A stretch of 64,000 nt of DNA, taken from assembly GCA_920105625.2 (NCBI GenBank), contig OV050032.1:132107897-132171896 (forward strand), given 5' to 3'. The notes beneath the pieces were generated by a model. The model made no database searches. It worked only from the letters and a program-made list of their open reading frames with translations, and was not told the origin of the DNA. This DNA is from Clusia tigrina (Eukaryota; Arthropoda; Insecta; Diptera; Clusiidae). Both the position numbers and the translations under genes were made by a program. Positions 15,452-26,729 of this stretch are shown in pieces. How positions within the stretch are numbered: position 1 is the stretch's first letter; every line of letters starts with the position of its first letter.

Positions 15452-15833
15452 ATGGCTGTTTATAAGTTTGGACACTATTCTAAATATATTATATGATTTG
15501 GAACGAAAATATGTTTCAAAAACATCTGGATTCAGTTTGGATAAAGGTAAGAACTTGAACCTTGATTGGAAACGAATTAGTCATGTTGGGCAGCCGATGG
15601 AAGAAGATGATGCAGCAACAATATCATTTGTACAAATCAAAGTCCTTCAACTATCTCAAGATTTACTCACAACTATAAAGAAATCAAGCAAGGATATATT
15701 GAATAAAATGTTTGCTAAATATGAACTCATTGAAGATATGAATGTTAAAACAGAAACTTCTCTAAAATTATATATGGATAATATATTAGATTCTCAAAGA
15801 CAATATATGGAACAGAGTCTTAGGTTAGGTTAG
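15452..15833 (+). pseudogene. Polinton-like gene with a fibre-like DAAT motif
   Basis: Likely start ATG at 15452 (MAVYKFGHYSKYI), then a frameshift near 15495, then an open frame from 15468 to 15833. It contains SGFSLDKGKNLNLDWKRISH followed by HVGQPMEEDDAATISFVQ and a helical, heptad-like stretch (LSQDLLTTIKKSSKDILNKMF). The pattern 'I-x-x-VG-x-P-x-x-x-x-DA-T' resembles the junctions of phage and adenovirus-like fibre or tail proteins. That assignment is inference; function unknown. The 3' end is cut by a LINE tail at about 15822. It sits between the DUF8207-like gene and integrase. Confidence 0.5.
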
Positions 15834-16044
15834 GTTGGGAAGGCGTGTGCGGATACAAAGTATCCGCACTTCCACTCGGAGACATATATGTACATTGTGA
15901 CTGCCTTCAAAAAATAAAATGGCAGGAGGAAGCATACTCGTCCTTACCCTCGGTCTCCATAAACATTGGAAGTTCCATCCCTATTAAACCATTTGGTTTT
16001 CCAGATGAAAGTGAGAAGATCCGAGAAATCTACCTTCGTTATCT
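15822..16044 (-). mobile_element. 3' tail of a LINE inserted in the Polinton-like element
   Basis: It starts with a TTAGG-type run (TTAGGTTAGGTTAGGTT, 15822-15838). In minus-strand reading this is an (AACCT)n tail following CGCCTTCC. A perfect 10-bp stem with an AAA loop lies at 15847-15869 (GTGCGGATAC / GTATCCGCAC), as often seen in LINE 3' UTRs. The right edge is placed where integrase sequence resumes (VNGKFNNLMKEY). The N-terminal half of integrase is missing at this point, so the insertion came with a deletion. A related (TAACC)n tail ends the LINE at 29321-29344. Confidence 0.55.
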
Positions 16045-16470
16045 CTGTCAACGGTAAATTTAACAACTTGATGAAAGAATATCGCATTAATCATTACTCA
16101 ACATTTAGCATTTTAAAGGCATCAATCGTTGAACGTTTTAATAGAACTCTCAAAGGAATGATGTGGAAAGCATTTAGTTATCAAGGAACATATCAATGGA
16201 TTCATAATTATAAAAATTTAATTAATGAATATAATAATAAGACTCATAGAACTATAAAAATGTCACCCAATAACGTTAATTCCTCTAATCAAAAGATAAT
16301 ATTGAAAAATTCTTATAATAATTTAAAAATGTTTCATAAACCAAAGTTTCATATATTAATGATTTGTCTGCCCACACTATTAACGAGTTTTCTAAAAACG
16401 CTAGCCCGATTTATAAAATAGATGAGAATCCGAAAAATACCAGATAACACCAAGCAGATAAGTTCCATCA
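16045..16470 (+). pseudogene. Polinton-like integrase, C-terminal part
   Basis: A retroviral-type (rve) integrase that in Polintons inserts the element DNA. The visible block GKFNNLMKEYRINHYST precedes KASIVERFNRTLKGMMWKAF, whose Glu is the third catalytic residue. YQWIHNYKNLINEYNNKTHRTIKMSPNNVN follows in two stretches, as typical. The two catalytic Asp and the zinc-binding N-terminus are missing (deleted at the LINE tail). A frameshift near 16360-16420 moves the C-terminal SPIYKIDENPKN into another frame. The apparent start at 15966 lies in the LINE tail and is not real. Confidence 0.75.
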
Positions 16471-16561
16471 CAGTGAGAATTGTTGATCAGGATAATAATT
16501 TAATTAATTTCCGAGGAGACAAACAATAACACTACGATTACATCTGAAACCACAAGACTAA
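16422..16561 (+). pseudogene. Small structural-type Polinton-like ORF (C-terminus only)
   Basis: The segment SSITVRIVDQDNNLINFRG (16461-16519), then after a one-step frame change TITLRLHLKPQD with TAA at 16559-16561. The 'vDQd-x-LxNFRGe-x-ItxRLhlK' ending recurs, to my recognition, in proteins next to DJR genes of insect Polinton-like loci; function unknown, possibly a second capsid component (inference). Its stop overlaps the next start as TAATG at 16559-16563. It may be merged with or truncated by the integrase 3' end. Confidence 0.4.
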
Positions 16562-16734
16562 TGATTATTTATAATAAAAACGTAGGGCGAAGTGTACCCT
16601 TTATCACTTTCCCATCAACAGTTGAGCGAATAGGAAGCAAGGCTACTAATAAAGTTATTAAACGTAAACGAGTACCAATTGCTAATCGAGAAATTTTAGA
16701 GTCAACAGGATTTAAATTAAAAACTAAATCATGA
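16561..16734 (+). CDS. Small basic Polinton-like protein, 57 aa
   Basis: ATG at 16561, TGA at 16732-16734. This is the only Polinton-like gene here that is fully open. It begins MIIYNKNVGRSVPFITFPST, has a Lys/Arg-rich middle (KVIKRKRVP) and ends near LESTGFKLKTKS. No signal peptide or membrane segment. I do not know its function. Its position, TAATG-coupled to the preceding ORF and ATGA-coupled to the DJR gene, points to a role with the capsid genes, for example a small cement or DNA-binding protein (inference). Confidence 0.55.
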   Translation: MIIYNKNVGRSVPFITFPSTVERIGSKATNKVIKRKRVPIANREILESTGFKLKTKS

Positions 16735-16917
16735 ATGATATAATTGATGTTCTACAAAAACCATTATATGATGAGAGCATTATAAAAAAGGAGTAACATA
16801 GCTATTCACCATATTTACAATCATATAAAAACAATGATGAAATAAGAATCTCAATTCAAAATCAAGATCTCTATGCTTTACCCATCGATAGTTTAATATA
16901 TATAGAAGGTTATGTTA

Positions 16918-16950
16918 CCTTAACCCTTCTGTATGTGAGAAGGGTTAAGG
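16918..16950. repeat. 13-bp stem-loop at the piggyBac left end
   Basis: CCTTAACCCTTCT (16918-16930) and AGAAGGGTTAAGG (16938-16950) are perfect inverted copies around GTATGTG. The stem includes the TTAA target and the element's first bases. Confidence 0.85.
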
Positions 16951-17448
16951 CAATTTTCAAACTCTCACAACTTTTTATTGTTATATGCGTCGAATGTTCC
17001 AATCGGACATGTATTCCAAGAAAAAATTGTGCTAAAGCCATAAAAATTGGTTTCGAAGCGACTCTAGGAATACTTTACATTTTATTGCGATTTAATAACG
17101 TTTAGTGAAAAGGTCCCTACGGACCTAGTACTATTATCTCCAGAAATAGTTAATCCCTTTTGTTGAATTGTCCTTTTTTTGTACCTGCGTTGCTTTGTTC
17201 AATTGAATGCTTACAACGATAATTTCTATACCAAAATAGGATTTTCGACCTCTTGCCTACCCTTAAAATTCATAAAAGCAGGTAGAAAACAGGTTTACAT
17301 ATTTCAGGTAGCTGCATACAGCAGGCAGCTGTTATACATCGAAAGTAAGTAAAATATAACGAAAGTTTCATACAACGTTTATATATTGAACAGGGAACAT
17401 CGAGTGGTGACATTTTAGTTTTTTGTGAATAAGTAAAAAAAAAGAAAA

Positions 17449-19292
17449 ATGGCAGATGCAAATTTGGATGTTGCGGAAATGGTGATACGTCGCAGTACAC
17501 GCTATTAGCAAATAACTGAGGATAGATTTGCAGAATTTACGAATGACGAGAGAAGTGACAATGATGATGATGATGATCTTGGATTTGACGGCGAGGTTGA
17601 GGACAATGACGACCTTACATATCAGCCAAACTTTGACGTTGATGAGTCGGATGCTGAAACTGAACCGAATGTGGAAATCAATAAGGAGCTAGATGAAGAC
17701 GACGGATATGATTTAGAAACTGTTGCTGCTATTACTGAAACTTGTGATGGTTATTTCACTTCCAAAAATGGCACCAATTCGAGCAAAATTCCGCCACCGA
17801 ATGCCTGAATTCGTCCTCACAACGTAGTCGACTATATGAGACGGAATCCAAGGCAAAGCGTACGAAATATAGTGTATCATGTGCATCTATGATACACTAT
17901 ATTTCGTACGCTCATCACTGAAGTTATAGCGTACATTATCATAAAGGAAACCAATCGAAAAGCCAGGGAAGTAGCAACTGCTTGGAATTTGGCAAATCCA
18001 ACGAAGAAAATGGAATGGAGACCAATCACTTTGCAAGCACTTTGAGCCTGCTAAGGAACTGTATGGCACAACCCATGCTCCAATATACAAAGCCGCATTA
18101 TCATACGATCGATTTATGCTCATCAAAAAATTCATACGCTTTGATAACCAAAATACGCGATGGGTGCGATTAATCAAATTTGGCAAATGTTGCAGGCCAA
18201 TTTGGCAGCAGCTTACATCCCGCACGACTCGCTGACCATGATTATTCCCATATAGAGGCCGCACATGATTTACACAATACATTCCATCTAAGCGAGCTAA
18301 TTATGGAATAAAGATATGGTGGTTGTGCGACTCGAAATCATTTTATCCCCTCAAAGGAATAATTTACTCCGGAAAATTGCCTGGTCGAGAACGTGAGGTA
18401 AATCAAGGGCAGAATGTTGTGTATCAATTAGTGGAAAAATTACGCGAATACTGGTCGCACAATTTATGCAGACAATTTCTTCACAACTTTGGATGTGGCG
18501 CGTACATTGATGAGGCAAAAAACTGCATTTGTTGGAACAGTACGCTCAAACAAAATATTTGTTCCACGTGAGTTCCTGAAAAGTCCTTTGCGTCCCATTT
18601 TCAGCTCATTATTTGGTTTCTTCGAAGGCGATGTATCACTGTGCTCATATGTCCCGAAGAAGAGTAAAGCGGTAATTTTACTGTCTACAATGCACAATAC
18701 TTGTGATGTAGACGCACAAACTGAAAAAAAGCCAATGGTAATTCTGGATTAGAACGCTAAGAAATCTGGTGTGGATACGATGGATCAGATGCTAGGCACA
18801 AATTCTTGTAAACGATCAACACATCGCTGGCCACTTGCCAAGTTCCACAATATAATAGATATTGCTGCATTAGCTGCATTTGTCATCTACGATAAAATTA
18901 AACCAATAAAAAGGACAGATAAGCGACGTTCATTTTTAAAAATGCTCAGAAACCAACAAGCACTGCCCAATATTGAAGAACGAGCCTCCAATGCACGCTA
19001 TCCCAGGATTAGAAGCGCTATGGAGGCATTCAATGTAAAGATAAAAAAAAATTATTTTGAAACACACCGAATCAGAAAAACTATATATTTTTTATCTTTG
19101 TAGGTAGTAGCAAGACCGACAGCAGGAGCTGCAACTACTTTTGCGCCTCGATCAAAACGGCCGTCATGCCAGTTATGTCACCAGTGCGTATTGCTTTACT
19201 TGTAACAAAGCAGTTTGTGATGAACATTCAACAATGCTGCATCGTTGCAATACCTGCAGACCCGAATTAGAAAATAAGCCAGAAGCACCATA
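17449..19292 (+). pseudogene. piggyBac transposase
   Basis: The DDD transposase cuts and pastes at TTAA. Start ATG 17449 (MADANLDVAEMVIRRSTR); an acidic N-terminal region follows (DERSDNDDDDDLGFDG). The catalytic Asp residues are all still visible in three different frames: CDSK (Asp 18329-18331), ADNFFTT (18471-18473) and GVDTMDQM (18774-18776). The family's C-terminal Cys-rich finger is seen as SCQLCHQC near 19170. Lesions: a TAG after RRSTRY (17506), a perfect 54-bp hairpin at 17858-17911 that breaks the frame after RQSVRNI, a TAG near 18750 and several frameshifts. Inactive. Confidence 0.85.
17858..17911. repeat. Perfect 23-bp inverted repeat with 8-nt loop
   Basis: Arms 17858-17880 and 17889-17911, loop GTGCATCT. 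It sits inside the piggyBac transposase frame and is not part of the protein family. The likely cause is template switching that copied the coding arm back in inverted form. Confidence 0.9.
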
Positions 19293-19653
19293 ACAGTGAA
19301 ATATTTACTAAATTGTTGTATTAAAAAATAATATTAAATAAAAATTAATTATCAAAAAAATGTCTTGTGCCATTTTATTACCTTAAGGCGGCAGAAATCC
19401 TCTTAGCTGTAACCTCCACGCGGGTGCCGACCGGGCAATGGGCATCACGGTTTGCAGTACTATTGCAGCCTTGCAAACAGGTGGTGCATAGCCAAGATCA
19501 ATATATTAACTCCCCCCTTCCCTCTTGGCGGAGAGCTATATGTTGTGCCCCAATAGGTGACGGAGGAGCTAGTATAAAGTTCATTGCTAAAAAGGTACCT
19601 GACGGCAAGTATAAAACGTTAGGGATATGGGCTTCCCGAAACAAAAACTCAAA

Positions 19654-21030
19654 ATGGAGGTCAATGATGTAAAGAAGCGGGCTGGGATATCAGCCCAAAC
19701 GTCGGTGGGAGAAGTGGCTACTACCACCGGCGGGCACAGTGAAGCTATAAGCTGTGTCGCCAGCACCCACACTTCTGTTGTAAAGGGAGCAGTTTACAGC
19801 AGTCATACAGCTACTACCAACACAACGACGACGTTCGCTCTGCGACGCACAGGAGCCATAGTCCAGGAAGACTCGAACCTCGAAAGCGTAGTGAGCGTAA
19901 CTACAATCGACGAAGACGCGCTACTCGCCAAACTCGAAGGTGTCAGTTCTGATGGCAAGAAAGGGCCTAGAGCTAAGCCAAGTAAGGAGGGGATGAAAGC
20001 GAAAGCGCGATACAAGGCCGCGGTACGAGTACACGACCGACTTAGCACCAAAAACGACCTGACTCAGCAAGAGAAGGTTGGCTTGGGCTAAGGAGGAAGT
20101 TGAAAAAGGACGGGCACATTTCTCAAATCTCCCAGGGTGTGCCGCATCGGATCCGAACTTCGCGAATAGGTTAGAGGAGCAATTTGCTGAAAAAAGGCAA
20201 CGCTCTACCGAAAGCGAAGGAAAGATGCCCAAAAGGAAGTGCAATGATGGTGGTGTGAAGCCAAGCATCAAGCATGATACAGAACGACCTACAACGTCCA
20301 AAGCTTAATCGTGGCGCTCATAGACCGCAGTAATCCGCTGGGACAAATGACGCAAGAACGGTGGAAAGCGGTGGAGATGAAGCTGCTTGAAGCCCTATTT
20401 GCAAAAATGTACGCAGAACCCAGCGCAGCTATGCCAGCATTTGACGGAGCAGGATGGTTTAGCGGCATCAAAATCATTAAATGCAAAGACGATCCTTCTC
20501 TAAAGTGGGTAAAGTAAGCCGTAAAAACGCTTCAAGGCCAGTGGGAGGAAGTTTTGCTTGAAATTGTCGATCGCAGCTGCATTCCGTCGGTGTCGAAGGC
20601 GAAGGTGCTCATACCGCGCCTGGTGAAATCTGAGGATGCTCTGTTACTATTACAACGACAGAATCCGGACGTGCCGACGAGCGACGGGAAGGTGCTAAGT
20701 GTGACTAAACCAGCGAATACTGGGGGAGGCCAAAACTACATCTTGCAGATCAATAAGACGGCATAAGATATACTTTATCCGCGGTTTGGGAAGATGGCGT
20801 GGGGAATTGGTAGCGTGTACCTTCGTCTCAAAAAACGGATACCGGGTGATGATAACCAAAACACGCTCGAGACTGGGGAGGTGGAAAAAGATCTTGGCCT
20901 GGAAGAGGTCTTGAAAGCATCTCTGAACTTACGGGATGTGGAGAAGGGTGAGTTGGAGGAAACATCCAACCCCGGGAGGGAGCCGGTGCCGCATGCTGAA
21001 GGCCCTTCAAATCAAACTCCACAAAAGTAA
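19654..21030 (+). pseudogene. LINE ORF1, DUF4780-like
   Basis: Read from ATG 19654 (MEVNDVKKRAGISAQ). The N-terminal half is Ser/Thr-rich, then basic (GPRAKPSKEGMKAKARYKAA). The middle continues in another frame from 20078 (AWAKEEVEKGRAHFSNL). The C-terminal part (20455-20830) shows GWFSGIKIIKCKDDPSLKWV, SVSKAKVLIPRL and GSVYLRLKKR, the pattern I associate with DUF4780 in tephritid and other insect LINE ORF1s. This would be an RNA-binding partner of the retrotransposition complex (known role of ORF1 in general). At least four stops or frameshifts, near 20090, 20305, 20515 and 20764. Confidence 0.6.
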
Positions 21031-23772
21031 ACTCGCTTCAGCTGAACTTCTCCTCAAGATGGAGAAAGTCGGCTACGATGTGGTGTTGGTCCAGGAACCA
21101 TGGATAGCCTCGGATAACGTGGTTTCCGGCCTAAAGTCACAAAATTAGAATACCTATATACCAAATGTGACAGATAAGGTAAGAACAGCGATACTGGTGA
21201 AGAAAAGTATAAATACTTATATTAATCTCAATCTCTCCACAGATGATCTAACGGTGGTGGCTGTAAAAGGCGGCAAGGATGAGCTACTACTCCTTGCGTC
21301 TTGCTACATGCCACACGAGGACGCGGCGCCGCCGATTGAACTTCATAGGCTGGCGGAAGCAGCCAGCAAAAGGAAACAGGCTCTGGTGGTGGGATGCGAC
21401 ACAAACGCGCACCACACGGTATGGGGAAGTGCCGATATAAATGAAAGAGGTGAGTTACTACTCAATTTTATTCTCCAAAGTAGTCTAGAAGTAGCCAATA
21501 GGGGGGAGGAAGCAACATACATTGGACCAACCTCGAAGAACGTACTAGACGTAACACTTTACACAAATAATTGTATTATGGTAGAAGACCGGAAAGTGCT
21601 TAGTGCACCATCACTTTCTGACCACAAATATATAAGTTTCTCTGCTACATTCTCGACTAAATATAAAAATTTAAACTTCAAGAATCCCAGAAACATGAAA
21701 TGGGAGTTGTACAGGAAGATACTAGAAAATAAACGAATGAGACCAAGACGGTACAACTCGCACGTTGAACTTGAAAAATGGGTAAATTCACTCACAAATA
21801 CTCTCATTAAAGCTCATCATAGGTCTTGTCCTCCAACACGTACAAAACGCAAGTTGAAACCTCCCTGGAACAAGGAGCTAGGGTGGCAAAGGCGAAAGGT
21901 ACTTGAACTTTTAAGTTGGCCAAAGTAGCTGACTATGAGTTATGTTGGATTGACTACAGGGAATTATTAAGGGAATACAAAAGGGAAGTGCGCGTAACAA
22001 CGAGGGAATCTTGGAAAGACTTCTGTAGCAATATAGAAAACACAAACGAAACGGCTAGGCCCAGGAAACTGATTTCTAAGAATCCGACCATGCCAAATTT
22101 AATATGTAAAAGCAATGGAGGCTATACTGACAGCTGTGAGGAATCCCTCGAGGACCTTGTCAGTACACATTTCCCGGGATGTACAGACACTGTAGATCTC
22201 GAACATACAAGAGATACTGTGAACGACATTCCAACGGATATCATAACAGCAGATAGAATAAAGTGGGCAATAAATTCCTTTGACCCATTTAAATCCCCAG
22301 GTCTGGACGGAATCTTCCCAGCCATGCTCCAAAGAGTTAGCTATCTTCTGGTACCATGGCTAAAAACGATATATACGGGATGTTTGGGGTTCGGCTATGT
22401 GCCTGCTGCGTGGAGACAGGTGAGGATTCTGTTTTTACCGAAAGCGGGTAAAAGCAACCCTCTCTACTCAAAGGAATACAGGCCCATCAGTTTTACCTCA
22501 TTCCTCCTGAAGACGTTAGAGAAGATACTAGACACATATATCAGGGACACAATTGCGCCAGACAATATGTCAAAAGCACAACACGCTTATACTAAAGGCA
22601 GATCCACGGAGACTGCACTCCATTCGCTAGTACTGTATATTGAAAGGGCCTTGGAATATAAGGAATATGCCCTTGGGGTATTCTTAGATATATCCGGAGA
22701 CTTCAATAACGTGACGAAGGATGCTATTTTGAGTAGCATGGTAAAAAGTAATGTAAAACCCACTGTTTATCTGTGGATAAAGCAGGTTCTGGGTTGAAGA
22801 ACGATAAGAGCTGAATGGAACGTAGCTAAGGTGACCAAACAGGCAGGCAGGGGTACCCCACAAGGAGGAGTGCTATGGCCGCTTCTGTGGCTACTTGTAG
22901 TAAACGAAATACTCAGGGAATGTGATGGGAAGGCACCTAAAGTAGTGGCATATGCAGATGACATAGCAATAGTAGTAACGGGACAGTACCTAGATACCAT
23001 CAGTAACATAATGAACAACACTCTTAAAACGATCCATCAGTGGACGTCTCGAGCAGGCTTGGAGGTAAGCGCGGATAAAACGGACATAATACCCTTTACC
23101 AGAAAGTACAAGGTCCCCGCGTGGAACTTCCCGAAGCTAGGTGACAGTGAACTTACTCCCAAATACCACACAAAGTACCTTGGAGTAATTTTGGACAAAA
23201 AGCTTATGTGGAGGCGCAATGTTGAGGAAAGGACGAAGAAGGCTAGTAACGCGCTTTATGCATGTGAAATAATGTTAGGCGTTACTTATGGTCTTTCTCC
23301 TTCGCTGATGTACAGGTGCAACACCGCAATAGTTAGACCAATCTTACTGTGTGGTGCTTTAGTGTGGTGGACTGCAACAAAGAAGGCTACATATATAATG
23401 GCAATGAGAAGAGTCCAGCGCCTCGCTTCACTCTGCATAGCAAGTGCATTGAGAACCACTCCAACGGCTGCTCTCGAAATAGTACTCAACATGCCGCCTA
23501 TCGACCTTGTGGCGGAGAATCTTGCAGCGAAATCCGCGGGGAGACTGACGGCTACGGGAGAATTCACATACAGAACCTTCGGGCATAGCTCAATAGGCAG
23601 TAGGGGTTTGTGCAGCACTGATTACATGACTCCACGTTATAATTGGGAAAGAGGGTATCGTACTACAATCGAAGAGGAGGGGTGGCGTAAGGGCATGAGG
23701 CCCAGCCGAAAGACCTTTAACTTTTACACGGACGGCTCAAAAACGATGGATGGTGTGGGAGCGGGCATCTAC

Positions 23773-23966
23773 TGTAATAATTGAAACGCACGCGTTGAAG
23801 GTTTAAATGGAACTGATGATTTATTCAAGTATTCCTAAACCTACCATTTACAAGGTTGTAATATGAAAGGAATGTTGGACAATGTTGCAATTCATTGTAC
23901 TAGTTAGGAAATTGATACTTTTTAAAAAAGTTGCCAACCAATTAGATTAATTGCTAATATATTACA
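23773..23966 (-). repeat. 3' LTR of gypsy B
   Basis: 194 bp with TG...CA ends; about 97% identical by eye to 28262-28455. Confidence 0.92.
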
Positions 23967-24143
23967 TTACTCCTACCTAAATTCTAAACAGTATGGAAAT
24001 TTAAAGTAAAACATGAATTCATTTAAATATTAATTTTTTTAAAAATTATATGAAATTATATTAGATTTTAAAAAGAGTAATATAGAAAATGAATGTAAAT
24101 TAATTTTGATAAAATATAGAAATATGTACATAAAAATTTCATC

Positions 24144-25325
24144 TCAGTGTCTTCGAAAATCTGCTGGTTCGTAACGTGATACTTCTCGACATAATCTTGT
24201 TGTTCTACGCAGTTGATGATCTTGTTGACTGACGTTCGAATCTGCTGGATTCCTTGGACTTGTAGTCGGAGATGTTACAGTTGTAGGAGGACTAGTCGAA
24301 GTTTGTGATGTTGAAGGTGAGGTATCAACATACGAAAGGAAATACAAATTATCGTCGTTTTCTTCAGAAAAGTCCGGATTAATATTTGGAGAACTTCGAG
24401 GCTTCATTTGGTCTACATGGCGTCTGCCAACCCCTTTGTTTGTATTTACTAGGAATATGATGTTACCAACTTTCGTCTGAATAACACCTGGTATCCATTT
24501 CTTCCCCTTACCATAATTTCTGATAAAAACGTTATCATTTACCTGGTATTTAGTTGATTTTGAGCAATTGGGATGAGGCTTTTCCGAAGGTTCTAAAAGC
24601 TGAGACCAAATTGTACGTACTGGTCTACCACGCATAAGCTCCGAAGGAGATGTACCTTCTGAATTCGGCATGAAACGGTAGGTCGAAAGAAATTTATGAA
24701 CGTTTTTTCGAACTGATGTTTTAAAAGTTCTGACGAAACGTTCTGCTAAACCGTTGGATGCTGGATGAAATGGCGTGGTTGTGATGTGCGTAATTCCGAG
24801 TTTAGTGCAAAATTTATCGAAGTCTTCAGATGTTAGCTGTGGTCCATTGTCACTGACAATTGTATTTGGAATGCCCTCAATGAAAAAAATGGCAGATAGG
24901 GCTGAAATTGTGTCTTCTGTTGTTGTTTTAGACATTGATGAAACATACGGGAACTGTGAAAATGAATCAACACATATGAGCCACATTGAATTAAATATTG
25001 GCCCAGCAAAATCGATGTGTATTCGCTCCCAAGGCTTGGTTGATTTTGGCCAGCTTTCGTACTGCCTGGATGGAGACTGATTCTGAACTTTACATGTTTC
25101 GCAGTCAGAAGCTATTTTTGAAATGTCAGCATCGATATTGTTCCACCATATGTACTGTCTTGCAAGTTGCTTCATTTTAATAATACCCCAATGTCCGTCA
25201 TGCAAAAGTTTCAGCGTCTGTTGTTTTAAAGCATCAGGTATTACAACACGAACGTAATCCGTTTGAAGACAAAGCAAATCATTGTAAATTGTTATATTGT
25301 CCCTGCGATTAAAAAATGGATTCAA
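24144..25325 (-). CDS. gypsy B integrase
   Basis: An open frame of 393 codons, part of a pol polyprotein; the Met at 25325 is internal and the frame is open upstream to about 25380. HHCC finger: LLHDGHWGIIKMKQLARQ ... CETCKVQ. Core: HIDFAGP, VSDNGPQLTSEDF and HPASNGLAERFVRTFK (D, D, E present). C-terminal region: KYQVNDNVFIRNYGKGKKW and a Ser/Thr/Pro-rich tail. This domain looks intact. It would insert the cDNA into host DNA with a 5-bp stagger, matching the target duplication seen. Confidence 0.85.
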   Translation of the reverse strand: MNPFFNRRDNITIYNDLLCLQTDYVRVVIPDALKQQTLKLLHDGHWGIIKMKQLARQYIWWNNIDADISKIASDCETCKVQNQSPSRQYESWPKSTKPWERIHIDFAGPIFNSMWLICVDSFSQFPYVSSMSKTTTEDTISALSAIFFIEGIPNTIVSDNGPQLTSEDFDKFCTKLGITHITTTPFHPASNGLAERFVRTFKTSVRKNVHKFLSTYRFMPNSEGTSPSELMRGRPVRTIWSQLLEPSEKPHPNCSKSTKYQVNDNVFIRNYGKGKKWIPGVIQTKVGNIIFLVNTNKGVGRRHVDQMKPRSSPNINPDFSEENDDNLYFLSYVDTSPSTSQTSTSPPTTVTSPTTSPRNPADSNVSQQDHQLRRTTRLCREVSRYEPADFRRH

Positions 25326-25529
25326 GTTTGTTTGTTCTGCAGGTAGTTGCTCTGGCCAACCATTTTTTACAAAATGTTAAACTTGTCGTAATGTTTTATC
25401 AATTTTGGCGTGCTTTTGAATAAGTGTGTTATTTATAGGAAAATCGTCAAATGATATTTCGAGGCATGAATCTTCCTCTTTGTCGAAATCGTCGTCAGGT
25501 CCAAGAGGTAGACGGGATTTTCGATACTA

Positions 25530-26704
25530 TATTTCAAACTGATAGGCCATGAGCGTTATAGCCCATCGCTGAATTCGCTGCGCAGTCATAGATGGTAGAT
25601 GTTTGTTTGGATTATAAATGCTTACCAGTGGTTTATGGTCTGTAATCAGGATAAACTTATGACCATACAGGAACTGATGAAAACGCTTTACTCCAAAAAC
25701 AATTCCAAGACCTTCTTTGTCGATTTAGCTGTATTTTTCTTGATGTTTGTCTAATGTTTTCGAAGCAAATGCGATTGGCCTTTCTGTACCGTCTGGATAA
25801 AGATGTGAAATGACTGCTCCAATTCCGAAGGGCGATGCGTCTGTAGCAAGAACAAGCGCAAATTTTCTTGAAAGTGTGCAAGTTGTGTTGCGTTCACTAT
25901 TTGCGATTTAAGCTCGTCGAACGATTTTTGTTGACTTTTACCCCACCGAAAAGGGACATCTTTTCTCCGTAGCATGTTGATTGGAGCTGCGACGTTTGCA
26001 AAATTTGGCACAAAGTTCTGGTAATAATTAACTTTACCCATAAAAGCTTCCAATTGTTTAATATCCTTAGGCGGCTTTAAGTTTTTGACTGCGAGAACAC
26101 CTGATTCATCCGGTAATATACCTTCAGAACTTATACGACGGCCAAGATATGTAATTTGGTTTTGAAGAAATGCACATTTCTCTTTCTTACATCTGATACC
26201 ATTGTCTTGTAAAATTTTAAGTACCTGGTCAAGTCGCCGTAAATGTTCTGGTAGAGTTGGAGCTGATATTATGATGTCATCCAGGTAATTTGCACAACCT
26301 TCTATGCCATGTAGAAGTTGTTCAATACACCGTTGGAAGATAGCTGGGGCGCTAGCAATGCCGTATGGTAAGCGTTGATATTGGAAAAGTCCCAGAGGCG
26401 TATTGATTACCATTACTTCTTTCGATGAATCGTCCAACTCCATCTGCAGATACGCATCTTTCAAATCGATTTTTGAAAAGTATTTTCCGTTGCGAATTGA
26501 ATGAAACAAATTGTCACGGGTAGGAAGCGGATACTGTTCTATGTCAATTTGCGCATTGACAGCTACTTTAAAATCACTGCTTATACGAATACAATTATTC
26601 GGTTTTCTTGCTAAGACGATGGAAGAAGCCCAGTCACTGAATTTAATTGGATTTTTAATTTTTTGTTCAATTAGTCTGTCTATTTCTGTTTTAAATTGAG
26701 GCAT
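25530..26704 (-). pseudogene. gypsy B reverse transcriptase and RNase H
   Basis: RT frame 26704-25751: FSDWASSIVLARKP, YFSKIDLKDAYLQM, YGIASAPAIF, catalytic CANYLDDIII, and the LGRRISSEGI and LEAFMGKVNYY connection. The RNase H start appears as LAHFQ, then a frameshift; TDASPFGIG-type, KEGLGIVFGVKRF and ITDHKPLVSIYNP pieces follow in another frame up to about 25530. An in-frame TAA near 25725 replaces a residue in the KYS-x-IDKEGL block. The copy therefore cannot make a full pol. Confidence 0.85.
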
Positions 26705-26729
26705 TTGAGCAAAAGGTATAGGACGGCTT

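Noticed and set aside
15966..16044. Integrase start at 15966
   Set aside because: The first 26 codons translate the LINE tail; integrase similarity begins only near 16045.
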